A DNA stretch of 64,000 bases from assembly GCF_000373905.1 (NCBI RefSeq), contig NZ_KB892705.1:248001-312000 (forward strand), written 5' to 3'. Numbering within the stretch: the first letter of the stretch is position 1; every line of letters starts with the position of its first letter. The notes beneath the pieces were generated by a model. That model saw nothing but the letters and a program-made list of their open reading frames with translations, was not told where the DNA came from and did not search any database. Made by a program: the position numbers and the translations under genes. The DNA comes from Mycobacterium sp. 155 (lineage in GTDB: Bacteria > Actinomycetota > Actinomycetes > Mycobacteriales > Mycobacteriaceae). Below are positions 18,830 through 26,720 of this stretch, piece after piece.

Positions 18830-19912
18830 GTGAGCCTGAACCTAGGAATCGTCGGTTTGCCGAACGTGGGTAAGTCGACTCTGTTCAATGCCCTGACACG
18901 CAACAACGTGTTGGCGGCCAACTACCCTTTCGCGACCATCGAACCCAACGAGGGCGTGGTGCCGCTGCCGGATCCGCGGCTCGAGGAACTCGCGAAGATG
19001 TTCGGCTCCGAGAAGCTGGTGCCCGCGCCGGTGACGTTCGTCGATATCGCCGGGATCGTCAAAGGCGCGTCCGAGGGCGCGGGACTCGGCAACAAGTTCC
19101 TGGCCAATATCCGCGAATGCGATGCGATTTGCCAGGTCGTCCGGGTTTTCACCGATGACGACGTAGTGCACGTCGACGGCCGGGTCGACCCGCGCTCCGA
19201 TATCGAGGTCATCGAAACCGAGCTGATCCTCGCCGACATGCAGACGTTGGAGAAGGCGATCCCGCGGCTGGAGAAGGAGGCTCGGACCCACAAGGACCGT
19301 AAGCCCATCTACGACGCCGCCGTGGCAGCCCAAGAGGTGCTCAACAGCGGCAAGACTTTGTTTTCCGCGGGTTCAGGGGGGCCTGACGCGTCACTGCTGC
19401 GCGAGCTCAACCTGCTCACCACCAAGCCGTTCCTCTACGTGTTCAACGCCGACGAAGGTGTGCTGACCGACCAGGCGCGCAGGAGTGAGCTACGTGAACT
19501 GGTCGCTCCGGCCGACGCGGTGTTCCTCGACGCGAAGATCGAGGCGGAGCTGCTGGAGCTCGACGACGAGTCCGCGGCCGAGCTGCTCGAGTCGATCGGC
19601 CAGAGCGAGCGTGGGCTCGATGCACTGGCCCGGGCGGGATTCCACACGCTGCGCCTGCAGACGTACCTGACCGCCGGGCCCAAGGAAGCGCGCGCCTGGA
19701 CGATCCACCAGGGCGACACCGCGCCCAAGGCTGCCGGCGTCATCCACAGTGACTTCGAGAAGGGCTTCATCAAGGCCGAGGTGGTCTCCTTCGACGACCT
19801 GATGCAGGCCGGTTCCATGGCAGCTGCCAAAGCGGCCGGCAAGGTACGCATGGAGGGCAAGGACTACGTCATGGTCGACGGCGATGTCGTGGAATTTCGA
19901 TTCAACGTGTAG
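18830..19912 (+). CDS. ychF: Redox-regulated ATPase/GTPase YchF
   Basis: A universally conserved Obg-family P-loop protein of 360 residues, linked to ribosomes and stress responses. The product begins [22 protein letters not shown] (G1), then [20 protein letters not shown] (G3), a coiled-coil arm, LYVFNADEG (G4 region) and the TGS domain ending [12 protein letters not shown]. The GTG at 18830 was chosen because the family N-terminus begins there. The 3' end is notable: a second, diverged copy of the last 13 codons lies 506 bases downstream, see the relic at 20419. Confidence 0.95.
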   Translation: MSLNLGIVGLPNVGKSTLFNALTRNNVLAANYPFATIEPNEGVVPLPDPRLEELAKMFGSEKLVPAPVTFVDIAGIVKGASEGAGLGNKFLANIRECDAICQVVRVFTDDDVVHVDGRVDPRSDIEVIETELILADMQTLEKAIPRLEKEARTHKDRKPIYDAAVAAQEVLNSGKTLFSAGSGGPDASLLRELNLLTTKPFLYVFNADEGVLTDQARRSELRELVAPADAVFLDAKIEAELLELDDESAAELLESIGQSERGLDALARAGFHTLRLQTYLTAGPKEARAWTIHQGDTAPKAAGVIHSDFEKGFIKAEVVSFDDLMQAGSMAAAKAAGKVRMEGKDYVMVDGDVVEFRFNV

Positions 19913-19981
19913 GCGAGTTCCGGTTTGGATCAACGTCTACAAGTAAGGCCTGATCAGCCGGCCTCTTTCTAAGATTGGGTC

Positions 19982-20389
19982 GTGCAGACACTTCTGTTCA
20001 CTCTGGGCTTGGTGCTCTTTCTCCTCGGTCTTGTTACCGGGGTTGCGATCCCGGCGTTGAAGAACCCGCGGATGGGGCTGGCCAGTCACATGCAAGGCAT
20101 GATGAACGGTCCGTTCCTCGTCGTTATCGGGCTTCTGTGGCCGCATCTCGCGCTGGCTCACGTGTGGCAAGTCGTTGCCGTGGCCCTGCTGGCGTATGGC
20201 ACGTATGCCAACTGGCTGGCAACGCAACTGGCGGCGATCTGGGGCGCAGGTCAGAAGTATGCGCCGGGCGCGGCGGGCAGCCATGCCGCAACCCGAGCCA
20301 AGGAGGGCATCGTCAATTTTCTTCTGGTGTCGCTCGCGCCTGCCATGCTGGCGGCCACGATCATCCTTATCGTCGGCGTCGTACGGTGA
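19982..20389 (+). CDS. Small integral membrane protein, hydroxylaminobenzene mutase-like
   Basis: A 135-residue protein with four hydrophobic helices, starting LLFTLGLVLFLLGLVTG and ending MLAATIILIVGVVR. Between them lie the polar motifs NPRMGLASHMQGMMNG and YGTYANWLATQLAA. The size, topology and the (S/A)H(M/L)(Q/E)G(M/L)MNG motif resemble the small membrane hydroxylaminobenzene mutases (HabA type), which rearrange hydroxylamino aromatics to aminophenols; this is from memory and not checked. It is the only gene in the segment between the intact and relic ychF ends, so it probably came in with that insertion. Confidence 0.55.
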   Translation: MQTLLFTLGLVLFLLGLVTGVAIPALKNPRMGLASHMQGMMNGPFLVVIGLLWPHLALAHVWQVVAVALLAYGTYANWLATQLAAIWGAGQKYAPGAAGSHAATRAKEGIVNFLLVSLAPAMLAATIILIVGVVR

Positions 20390-20418
20390 CAACGACGGCT
20401 CGCTTGCTAACAGGGTAG

Positions 20419-20457
20419 GTCGAAGGTGACGTGGTGGAGTTCCGCTTCAACGTCTAG
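20419..20457 (+). pseudogene. Relic second 3' end of ychF
   Basis: These 39 bases translate as [12 protein letters not shown] followed by TAG, the exact C-terminus of YchF. Against the intact gene's last 39 bases (19874-19912) 31 are identical, and all eight differences fall at third codon positions, with one Asp/Glu change. No YchF-like sequence precedes it. Its stop codon shares the CTAG with the stop of the convergent gene at 20454, a tight fit that suggests this is the original chromosomal end of ychF and that everything between the copies was inserted. Confidence 0.8.
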
Positions 20458-20837
20458 GCCCGGGAAAGTGGAGGCTTGGCAGGTCCCCGCGCCGGATCAT
20501 TCACCAGTGTGTACACGTAGGCGGCGACGTCGCCGGTATCGCCGCTGACGGAGACCGGGACACGCCGATAACCTGATCCCTCAAATTCATCGAGTCGCTG
20601 CCAGTGTGCTGGTAGGTCCCGGGAGGCGAAGACGTGTACTGCAACCTCGGGACCTGAGTCATCCAACACGACCCCCGGGTAAATGCCCCAGCCACGCTCG
20701 TGGAGGTGACCTCTGATCGACCCTCGCGTCCACGTGCCGGAGAGCTCGTAAAGCACGTGTGCGTTCGAGCGTCCCGGAGAGAGAGTGCCGTATGTGGCCA
20801 GTCGGTGTTCCAATCCGAGTCGGTCGGTCGTACCCAT
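20454..20837 (-). CDS. Gamma-glutamylcyclotransferase-like (GGCT/AIG2) protein
   Basis: A 127-residue protein with the family's substrate loop YGTLSPGRSN near residue 15 and the catalytic-Glu region RLDEFEGSGYRRVPV near residue 85. It ends in Pro/Arg-rich residues. Members cyclise gamma-glutamyl groups, releasing 5-oxoproline; exact substrates in mycobacteria are unknown. The ATG at 20837 is chosen because the GGCT homology begins right after it. Its stop overlaps the relic ychF stop in CTAG. Confidence 0.75.
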   Translation of the reverse strand: MGTTDRLGLEHRLATYGTLSPGRSNAHVLYELSGTWTRGSIRGHLHERGWGIYPGVVLDDSGPEVAVHVFASRDLPAHWQRLDEFEGSGYRRVPVSVSGDTGDVAAYVYTLVNDPARGPAKPPLSRA

Positions 20838-20974
20838 CTCACTATTGTTGCCTCTGCCCGCAGGTCTATCTCGCGGGTGCACCTTAGTCTCGGCGAACGC
20901 TCCGTTGACATACCGTGTCCTGCAGACGACTTCGCCGGCGACGCTTGGCATCCGGCGCGCCGGCTTACCTTGGT

Positions 20975-21346
20975 TCAGACGTTCGTGCTCATTTCCATCT
21001 CCAGCAGGATGAGCCGCAGCCGTCGCAGGGCGTAGTGCAGTCTCAATTTCACGGTGCCTTCGGCGATACCCAGATCGTCGGCGATCTGCTGGGTGGTCCA
21101 GCCGAGATAGAACGATCGGCTGAGCACGGCACGGTGTGGTTCGGGCAGATACGTCAGTGCTTCTGCGAGCAACGTGCGGTCCAAAACGGCGTTCACCTCG
21201 TCGGCCCCCCAAATGATTACAAGCTCGGGCACCTCGGGAGAACTGATCTCGTAACGAAATCGGGCCGATCGGCTGCCGTCGATGCCGATTTTACGGGCGA
21301 CTGTTGAAAAACAGGCTCCTACGTCTGGCCTGCTGTCAGTCGACAA
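20975..21346 (-). pseudogene. Truncated ECF sigma factor, region 4 only
   Basis: Only the C-terminal promoter-binding part of an ECF sigma-70 factor is readable: LDRTLLAEALTYLPEPHRAVLSRSF, then the helix-turn-helix TTQQIADDLGIAEGTVKLRLHYALRRLR. Region 2 (the -10 recognition and core-binding part) is absent; the preceding 40 residues (to about 21230) are unlike any sigma region, and the next gene ends at 21408, leaving no room. The remnant looks SigL-like. It is probably non-functional, though a region-4-only protein could in principle titrate something. Confidence 0.65.
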
Positions 21347-21407
21347 CGGGTGATGTCACACCCGCAGCAATGTCTCCCGCACCACATCCCATCCTCGGCG
21401 GCGGCAC

Positions 21408-22103
21408 TCAGTCGCGAATGACGGAGATCTCGTCGCCCAGCCGGTAGCCGCTCGTCAGCGGCAACCGGTCACCGCTCCAGAACGACCCGGGATCGAAATA
21501 GTTCTCCTGCTTCTCGGTGTTGATCAGGCCCATCTCCTCATAGGTGATGGCGACGGTCTCCGCGCAATACGCCGTCTCCAGACCGGCCTCGCGCTTCTTT
21601 GTTTTGTTCCGCTGGGCGGACTCGCGAATTTTCTTGTGCAAGAACGGCATTCCCCGGGTGAAATCGCTGACGATCGGCAGTCGTCCGCGCATCCATCGGC
21701 CCGTGAGCCGCGCGGTGGTAGGAAAAGCGGTGCCGTTCATCCGGGCCACCACTTTCAGCAGCCGATCCTCCTGTTCCCGGGTGGCGAAGGGGATGAGTTG
21801 ACGCAGCCAGCAGCGCTGCCCGTAGTGGTCCATCCATTGTTCGATGACCTCGCGAGCATCGTTGAGCTGCACGCCGCGGTGGTGAGTGCCGGTCCAGAGG
21901 TCCACGAGTTTGTGGCCCAGCTCGGCGTGCCAGATCAGCGGCGGCAGATCATCGATTGCGACCGTCATCCCGACGTGGTTCACGGGCGCGTTGGTCAGAG
22001 TCTGGATGGCTCGGTCCGGCCCGGAGGCCCCCCGGAACAGCCAGATATCGCCGGTTCGGGTCTCCTGCAATGCCCGGCTGACGGGCACCGTATGCGCGTT
22101 CAC
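21408..22103 (-). CDS. Permuted NlpC/P60 (YiiX-like) papain-fold protein
   Basis: A 231-residue protein without signal peptide or membrane helix. It has TGDIWLFRG near residue 17, the candidate catalytic His in NHVGMTV near residue 42 with a following acidic residue, and a late Cys in AYCAETVAITYEEMG near residue 180. The order His before Cys is the circularly permuted papain arrangement of YiiX-type amidases. The C-terminal stretch FDPGSFWSGDRLPL resembles other mycobacterial members. The substrate is unknown; lipid or peptide amide bonds are typical for the fold. Confidence 0.6.
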   Translation of the reverse strand: MNAHTVPVSRALQETRTGDIWLFRGASGPDRAIQTLTNAPVNHVGMTVAIDDLPPLIWHAELGHKLVDLWTGTHHRGVQLNDAREVIEQWMDHYGQRCWLRQLIPFATREQEDRLLKVVARMNGTAFPTTARLTGRWMRGRLPIVSDFTRGMPFLHKKIRESAQRNKTKKREAGLETAYCAETVAITYEEMGLINTEKQENYFDPGSFWSGDRLPLTSGYRLGDEISVIRD

Positions 22104-22129
22104 CCGGGCAGCTTATGCAGAATCTGGTC

Positions 22130-22297
22130 ATGAAAAGTCTTTGGAAATGGATTGGTCTGGCCGGTGTCGCCGGAGTGATGGCCGGTGGTGTCCTGGTCGC
22201 TCGCGATCAACGCAAGCGCAACGCATATACCCCCGACGATATTCGGGCTCGACTGCATCAGCGGTTGGCCGACGCGGACACCCCGCCGGCAAACTGA
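22130..22297 (+). CDS. Small single-pass membrane protein, 55 aa
   Basis: Starts MKSLWKWIGLAGVAGVMAGG, a single membrane helix with a basic Trp-rich N-terminus, followed by a charged cytoplasmic tail (RDQRKRNAYTPDDIRARLHQRLADAD). The composition is that of a genuine small membrane protein rather than a chance frame. It is divergent from the YiiX-like gene with 26 bases between starts. Function is unknown. The ATG at 22130 is preferred over a GTG-type start 15 bases upstream. Confidence 0.6.
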   Translation: MKSLWKWIGLAGVAGVMAGGVLVARDQRKRNAYTPDDIRARLHQRLADADTPPAN

Positions 22298-22585
22298 GCC
22301 GACAACAGCCATCCCTGACCAAAACCAGGGCGATTACATGTAAACCCTGATCGGTCAGGATCAGGCCGGTGGTATTCCAGGAATGCCGGTTCTGCCCACC
22401 GCCGTGCAACAAGCGCAGACGGCCCGCGAAAGGTAACGACATGCGATTCGCTGTGTTTCCCGCTGCTCACGGGCAGTCCTCTCGGCAGCTCCGGTGCAGT
22501 CGAGTCACCCAGGGGCGGTGAGTTTCGGCCGGCGGGGCGGTCTGTTTTGAAGACCACACTGCCGAGCACACCAAGGAGGCCACCT

Positions 22586-23023
22586 ATGCCATCGATCACG
22601 CCCGCGTTGTGGTTCGACGACCACCTCGCCGAGGCCGCAGAGTTCTACCTCTCGGTGTTCCCCAATTCGTCGATCGAGGAGCTCAACGACGTGTCCGTGG
22701 TCTTCGTGCTGGACGGCCACCGGTTCATCGGCATCAACGGCGGGCCGCAGTTCCCGTTCACCGAGGCGGTGTCGTTCATGATCGGCTGTCAGGACCAGAA
22801 CGAGGTGGACTACTACTGGAGCCGCCTGACCGATGGTGGGGAGGAATCACAGTGTGGCTGGCTCAAGGACCGCTACGGGCTGAGCTGGCAGGTTGTTCCG
22901 TATCGCTTGTTCGAACTGATCGGTGACCCTGATCCGGCCCGTGCGCAGGCTGCGACCAAAGCAATGATGGGCATGCGCAAAATCGTGCTCGCCGAGTTGG
23001 AGGCAGCGGCCGACGACGCCTAG
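22586..23023 (+). CDS. VOC/PhnB-type glyoxalase-fold protein
   Basis: A 145-residue protein of the PhnB-like (3-demethylubiquinone methyltransferase-like) VOC family. It has TPALWFDDHLAEAAEFYLSVFPNS, FIGINGGPQFPFTEAVSFMI, EVDYYWSRLTDGGEESQCGWLKDRYGLSWQVVP and a helical C-terminus with MMGMRKI. This is the full single-subunit family length. The ATG at 22586 has a near-perfect AAGGAGG at 22573-22579. These proteins dimerise to make a metal or ligand pocket; the physiological reaction is unknown. Confidence 0.85.
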   Translation: MPSITPALWFDDHLAEAAEFYLSVFPNSSIEELNDVSVVFVLDGHRFIGINGGPQFPFTEAVSFMIGCQDQNEVDYYWSRLTDGGEESQCGWLKDRYGLSWQVVPYRLFELIGDPDPARAQAATKAMMGMRKIVLAELEAAADDA

Positions 23024-23128
23024 CTCCAGGAGGTCGGCAGCCGTACACCGGACACGACGCTGCGGCACGTTACGTTGGACGGTGAGTGTGTGACTGACAC
23101 ACGGTGCCGGTCCCGCGGAGGAGCATTC

Positions 23129-23182
23129 ATGGCAGACGACAGCGCCGCGGTGTCGATGGCGACGATGGGCCCGGGCGCCTGA
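23129..23182 (+). CDS. Possible 17-codon leader ORF
   Basis: A very short frame, MADDSAAVSMATMGPGA, with a strong GGAGGAG seven bases before its ATG. It ends four bases before the ATG of the WS/DGAT-like gene, which itself has no good ribosome site. The arrangement would let ribosomes terminating here restart on the downstream gene. Too short for any family inference; it could also be the remnant of a displaced start region. Confidence 0.35.
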   Translation: MADDSAAVSMATMGPGA

Positions 23183-23185
23183 ATA

Positions 23186-24445
23186 ATGCGTCGGCTGACA
23201 GCGATCGACGCCCAGACCTACTGGATGTCGGCGACGATTCCCAACGATCAGTTCATTCTGTATGGATTCTCCGGTGCACCAATCGAACTGGAGTCAGCGC
23301 TGAGCGACGTGCGGCACCGCGCCGAGCGGTGCCCCGAACTGGGCCTGCGGATACGCGACGACCACCAGTGGCGGTATCCGGTGTGGGTACCGCGTGGTGT
23401 CGGCGACGACCAGTTCGTCGTCCACGATCTCGGCGCGCCCAACTGGAACGATTGTCTCTCAGCGGTGGGTGGGCTGGCTGACCATCAGCTCGACGCGACG
23501 CAGGCTACCTGGCGGCTCCACGTATTCACGCGCGTCTGCGGCATCCCCGGAGCTGCCGAAGTGGGCACGGTGATCGTGCTGCAGATGGCGCACGCGGTGG
23601 CTGACGGCAGTCGATCGACGGATCTGGCCGGGTGGATGTTCGGCAGGGCGGGCACGGTGGCGGCCGTCGTGGTGCCCCGGTTCGTGACTGCCAGACTGCC
23701 GTGGCGGGCCGCGCAAGCCACGCGGTGGCACCGCAGGCTGGTGCGGGACGAGGACGGTGGCCACGTCCCCCGGCAGGCGCAGTCCCGCCCGGCGCTGCGC
23801 AGTAACGCAAGACCCGAGGGGGCGCGTTATGTGCGCACGATCGTCCGTGACCGTGGACAGCTGGCCGGCCCGACGGTGACCGTCGCGGTGCTGGCTGCGG
23901 TATCCCGCGCGCTCAGTGAGCACCTGCGTGAACTCGGCGACGATCCCGCGGATCTGGGCGCTGAGGTGCCGATGGCCAAACCCGGTGTCCGGCAAGCGAA
24001 CAACCAGTTCGGCAACGTCGGTGTCGGGTTGTATCCCGCGTTGGACCACGATGCCCGCATCGGGCACATCGTGCACGATCTAGCCCAACGGCGCCGTCGT
24101 GCTCAGCATCCCGCGATGGTGGCGGCCGATCGGGCATTCGCCGCCACGCCGGCATCGTTACTACGTTGGGGTGTCAAGCAATTCGATTCCACGCTGCGCT
24201 CAGACACGGTGACGGGCAATACCGTGGTCTCCAGCGTCAACCGCGGGGAGGCGGATCTGCGCTTCGGTGCCGCGCCGGTGCTGGTGACAGCTGGGTACCC
24301 GGCGCTGTCGCCGATGATGGGCCTCACCCACGGTGTGCACGGTATCGGTAGCACCGTGGCGATCAGCGTCCATGCCGCCGAGTCGGCGGTCCAGGACATC
24401 GATGCCTATGTGGCGCGCCTGGACCGGGCGCTCGAACCCGGCTAG
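23186..24445 (+). CDS. WS/DGAT-like acyltransferase-fold protein with altered active site
   Basis: A 419-residue two-lobed protein of the wax ester synthase/diacylglycerol acyltransferase (condensation-domain) fold, opening MRRLTAIDAQTYWMSA, which matches the family start LTxxDAxF. The catalytic HHxxxDG motif reads AHAVADG near residue 140: the second His and Asp remain but the first His is Ala. Later family features such as VSSVNRGEADLRFG and SVHAAESAVQDIDAYVARLD are present. Because only the second His is the general base in the fold, activity is possible but acyl specificity is unclear. Compare the canonical tgs1-like gene at 55614. Confidence 0.7.
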   Translation: MRRLTAIDAQTYWMSATIPNDQFILYGFSGAPIELESALSDVRHRAERCPELGLRIRDDHQWRYPVWVPRGVGDDQFVVHDLGAPNWNDCLSAVGGLADHQLDATQATWRLHVFTRVCGIPGAAEVGTVIVLQMAHAVADGSRSTDLAGWMFGRAGTVAAVVVPRFVTARLPWRAAQATRWHRRLVRDEDGGHVPRQAQSRPALRSNARPEGARYVRTIVRDRGQLAGPTVTVAVLAAVSRALSEHLRELGDDPADLGAEVPMAKPGVRQANNQFGNVGVGLYPALDHDARIGHIVHDLAQRRRRAQHPAMVAADRAFAATPASLLRWGVKQFDSTLRSDTVTGNTVVSSVNRGEADLRFGAAPVLVTAGYPALSPMMGLTHGVHGIGSTVAISVHAAESAVQDIDAYVARLDRALEPG

Positions 24446-24548
24446 CCGGTGAGGCCGGCTGTCCGGCGGCCAGTCGCTCGTTCAGCGTTGGTGCGATGAA
24501 AGACCACCGACGGTTGGGCCGCGTGGCCCGCGATGCAGTGCTTTCTAT

Positions 24549-24604
24549 CGAGATTCACGTGAGGGATAAAAACACCGCCGACTTTGTCCCTGACGTGAAT
24601 CTCG
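24549..24604. terminator. Long inverted repeat between convergent genes
   Basis: Two 18-base arms (24549-24566 and 24587-24604) are complementary except for one position and enclose a 20-base A+C-rich loop containing ATAAAAAC. The repeat sits between the stops of the WS/DGAT-like gene and the FadR-family gene, which converge, so a bidirectional terminator is the natural reading. There is no T tract. Confidence 0.6.
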
Positions 24605-24632
24605 GTGTTCGCGGTGGGGGCTCAGCAAGCCC

Positions 24633-25424
24633 TCAGCGCACGACGTCGCGAACCTTGACGGTCTCGATGTCCTTCAGCATGAGGATGCGGGCGGTGTCCA
24701 TATGCTGGCGCCAGTGCGCCTCGGCGGCGTCGCCATCGCCCGACCGGACGAGCTGTATCAGCTCGCGGTAAGAGCGCATCAGCTTGTCGTAGTCGGCCTT
24801 CGACACCGGCCGGCGCTCCTGGAACAGGAATGCGTGGTGCCGCACGGTGATCTCGTGCAGCATGCCGGCGATGATGCCCAGCGTGGCGTTACCCGACAGC
24901 TCGACCACTCGGCGATGAAAATCACCGGTGGTCTCTGCCAGCCGGTCGGACTGGGGGTCCTTCGGGATGTGCTCGTCGAGCATCCGCTCCAGTTCGGCGA
25001 AGGCGGCCTCGTCGCCTTCTTCGGCCAGTAGTCGTGCGGCCATCGGCTCGATCGCTGCGCGCCCCACGAGGAGGTCGGCGATGTCTGCGCCGGACAGTTC
25101 CAGCAGCAGGCCAGCCGGGCGGGCGACGATCTCGGGGCCGGGAACCCGAACCCGGGCACCGGTCCGGGAGCCGCGCCGCACCTCGACCAGACGCTCGGAT
25201 TCGAGCACACGCACTGCCTCGCGCAGGGTGGGCCGGCTGACCCCGAAATGTTCCATGAGCTCGGCTTCGTTGGGCAGGAAGTCGCCGTCTTTGAGCTGGC
25301 CGCCGACGACCATGCGCCGCAACGTGCCTGCAACGAGCTCAGCGGTCTTCGGGGAGCGGACCGGGGCATGCGGTGTGATCGAGTCCGGCCCGATCATCGG
25401 TGCCAGCGGTGCGCTTCCAGCCAC
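24633..25424 (-). CDS. FadR-subfamily GntR transcriptional regulator
   Basis: A 263-residue regulator with an N-terminal winged helix-turn-helix (about residues 25-95: GDFLPNEAELMEHFGVSRPTLREAVRVLESERLVEV) and an all-helical FCD ligand domain (residues 110-255). The FCD metal-binding residues are suggested by DFHRRVVELSGN and the later ITVRHHAF and EAHWRQHM His residues. It likely binds a carboxylate effector and represses an unlinked or nearby operon; no obvious target flanks it. The GTG start follows AGGAG. Confidence 0.85.
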   Translation of the reverse strand: MAGSAPLAPMIGPDSITPHAPVRSPKTAELVAGTLRRMVVGGQLKDGDFLPNEAELMEHFGVSRPTLREAVRVLESERLVEVRRGSRTGARVRVPGPEIVARPAGLLLELSGADIADLLVGRAAIEPMAARLLAEEGDEAAFAELERMLDEHIPKDPQSDRLAETTGDFHRRVVELSGNATLGIIAGMLHEITVRHHAFLFQERRPVSKADYDKLMRSYRELIQLVRSGDGDAAEAHWRQHMDTARILMLKDIETVKVRDVVR

Positions 25425-25622
25425 AAGGTCTCCTGCTAAATAGCGGATGAGCCAGCCGCCGCGGCCGGATGTGCAACTCAGTAAACCATGTGAGCGGTGG
25501 TGGCTCGCCGCGAGTGGAGCAGCAACGCGCCGGGCTATCCAGGGCCAGCAAGCGGGTGACCTACGGCGTCATCGCCGATGACACGGACGGCTGGAAACGC
25601 ACCAACCGCGAATTCCGAAGCG

Positions 25623-26369
25623 TCAGCCGATTGGTGCGTCGGCGGCCGGAGTCTCGGTCGCCGAAGTCTCGGTCGGCGTGGGCTCCTCGCTCGACACGGT
25701 CGTGGGGGTCGTCGTGGTGGTCGTGGTGACACCCGAAGGGGTGAGCGGCGCCGGCGGGGAGTTCGGGTCCAGCACGGCGTCGATGATGTAGATGCGGGCG
25801 TTCTGAGCTTCGATGCCGCCGCAGATCACCTTGGCGGTGTCGTTGACCTTGATGTCGCCGCCCTTGCCGGTCACGTTGATCTCAGCGCCCTGCTGGGTGG
25901 GTCGCTGACCCTTGACGTCGTCCGGGCCGAGCAGGCCGAGGAACGCGTGGTAGTAGTCCAGGCTGGTGAGTGCGGCGACATCGCCCTTGAGCTCGTCCAG
26001 CTTGCCCGGCTCCAGCGCTTCGAATGCGTCGTTGGTCGGGGCGAACACCACGTATGGGCCGTTGTCGAGGACCGGGGCGATATCGACAGCCGGGTTCATG
26101 CCGCCGGAGATGGCGGAGTTGAACGTGCTGAGCTGCGGGATGCTTGCCAGAACTTTGCTTACGGGCTGCTTCGACAGCGACTTCCAGTCGGGCACTTCCT
26201 TCTTGAAGGCGTCGCAGCCGGGGCCCTGCGGGTCCGGGATGTCGATGGTGACCGTTTCCGTGGTTGTCGGCGTTGCCGGGTCGGCGGAAGCAGTGATCGA
26301 CAGCGGCAGCGACGCTGCGATCGCAGCGACCGCTGCGGCTGCGCCGAGTGTTTTGGTGCGAGTCTTCAT
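25623..26369 (-). CDS. Secreted fasciclin-domain protein
   Basis: A 248-residue exported protein. It has a signal peptide MKTRTKTLGAAAAVAAIAASLPLSITASA, then one fasciclin (FAS1) domain at about residues 65-205 with the H1/H2 motifs TFNSAISGGMNPAVDIAPVLDNGPYVVFAPTNDAFEAL and IYIIDAVLDP, and a Thr/Pro/Glu-rich disordered tail (TTTTTTTPTTVSSEEPTPTETSA) that may be O-glycosylated. It resembles the MPT70/MPT83 group, but it lacks a lipobox and is probably released or surface associated. Confidence 0.85.
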   Translation of the reverse strand: MKTRTKTLGAAAAVAAIAASLPLSITASADPATPTTTETVTIDIPDPQGPGCDAFKKEVPDWKSLSKQPVSKVLASIPQLSTFNSAISGGMNPAVDIAPVLDNGPYVVFAPTNDAFEALEPGKLDELKGDVAALTSLDYYHAFLGLLGPDDVKGQRPTQQGAEINVTGKGGDIKVNDTAKVICGGIEAQNARIYIIDAVLDPNSPPAPLTPSGVTTTTTTTPTTVSSEEPTPTETSATETPAADAPIG

Positions 26370-26490
26370 AGGTGGGTTTTCCTCCCGCTCATGCCTGGCC
26401 TGTGGTTCGTCGGCAGCCGGTGACGTGTATGCCCAAAGCGGGGCATACGAAAATACGACGGCCTCGGCGTTCCCCGCGGCGCCGCATCGG

Positions 26491-26715
26491 ATGGTAAGGG
26501 TAACGGTACGGTTACGGCAAAGCGGAAGTGTCTATCGCCGCCCGTTCGACGACGAAGCACTGCCCGGCGGCGAGGTGGAAAGCCGGGGCGTAGCAACCGT
26601 TCAGATCGCGCAGCTGGTGGGACGCGAGGACCCGTTGGGCTGGCATGTCACCGTCGAGCTACCGCAAGGTCTTCCAGGGAGTCTGAAGCTGCGTGAGTGG
26701 CCGGCGAACGGCTGA
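26491..26715 (+). CDS. Possible 74-aa protein upstream of gamma-carbonic anhydrase
   Basis: Open frame starting MVRVTVRLRQSGSVYRRPFDD and ending HVTVELPQGLPGSLKLREWPANG. The composition (alternating Val/Thr strands, Pro/Gly turns) is protein-like, and it ends five bases before the next ATG, as an operon partner would. No family is recognised and the ribosome site is weak. An equally open antisense frame exists, so this is tentative. Confidence 0.35.
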   Translation: MVRVTVRLRQSGSVYRRPFDDEALPGGEVESRGVATVQIAQLVGREDPLGWHVTVELPQGLPGSLKLREWPANG

Positions 26716-26720
26716 TTACG

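Noticed and set aside
20419-20457. Relic ychF tail considered as a classical att site duplicated by an integrase
   Set aside because: The copies differ at eight of 39 bases, all wobble positions, and no integrase or excisionase gene lies between them. Homologous or illegitimate recombination with a diverged allele is more likely.
22313-22359. CCTGACC/GGTCAGG inverted repeat after the 55-aa membrane protein gene
   Set aside because: Seven-base arms 32 bases apart are expected by chance in this composition; at most a weak terminator.
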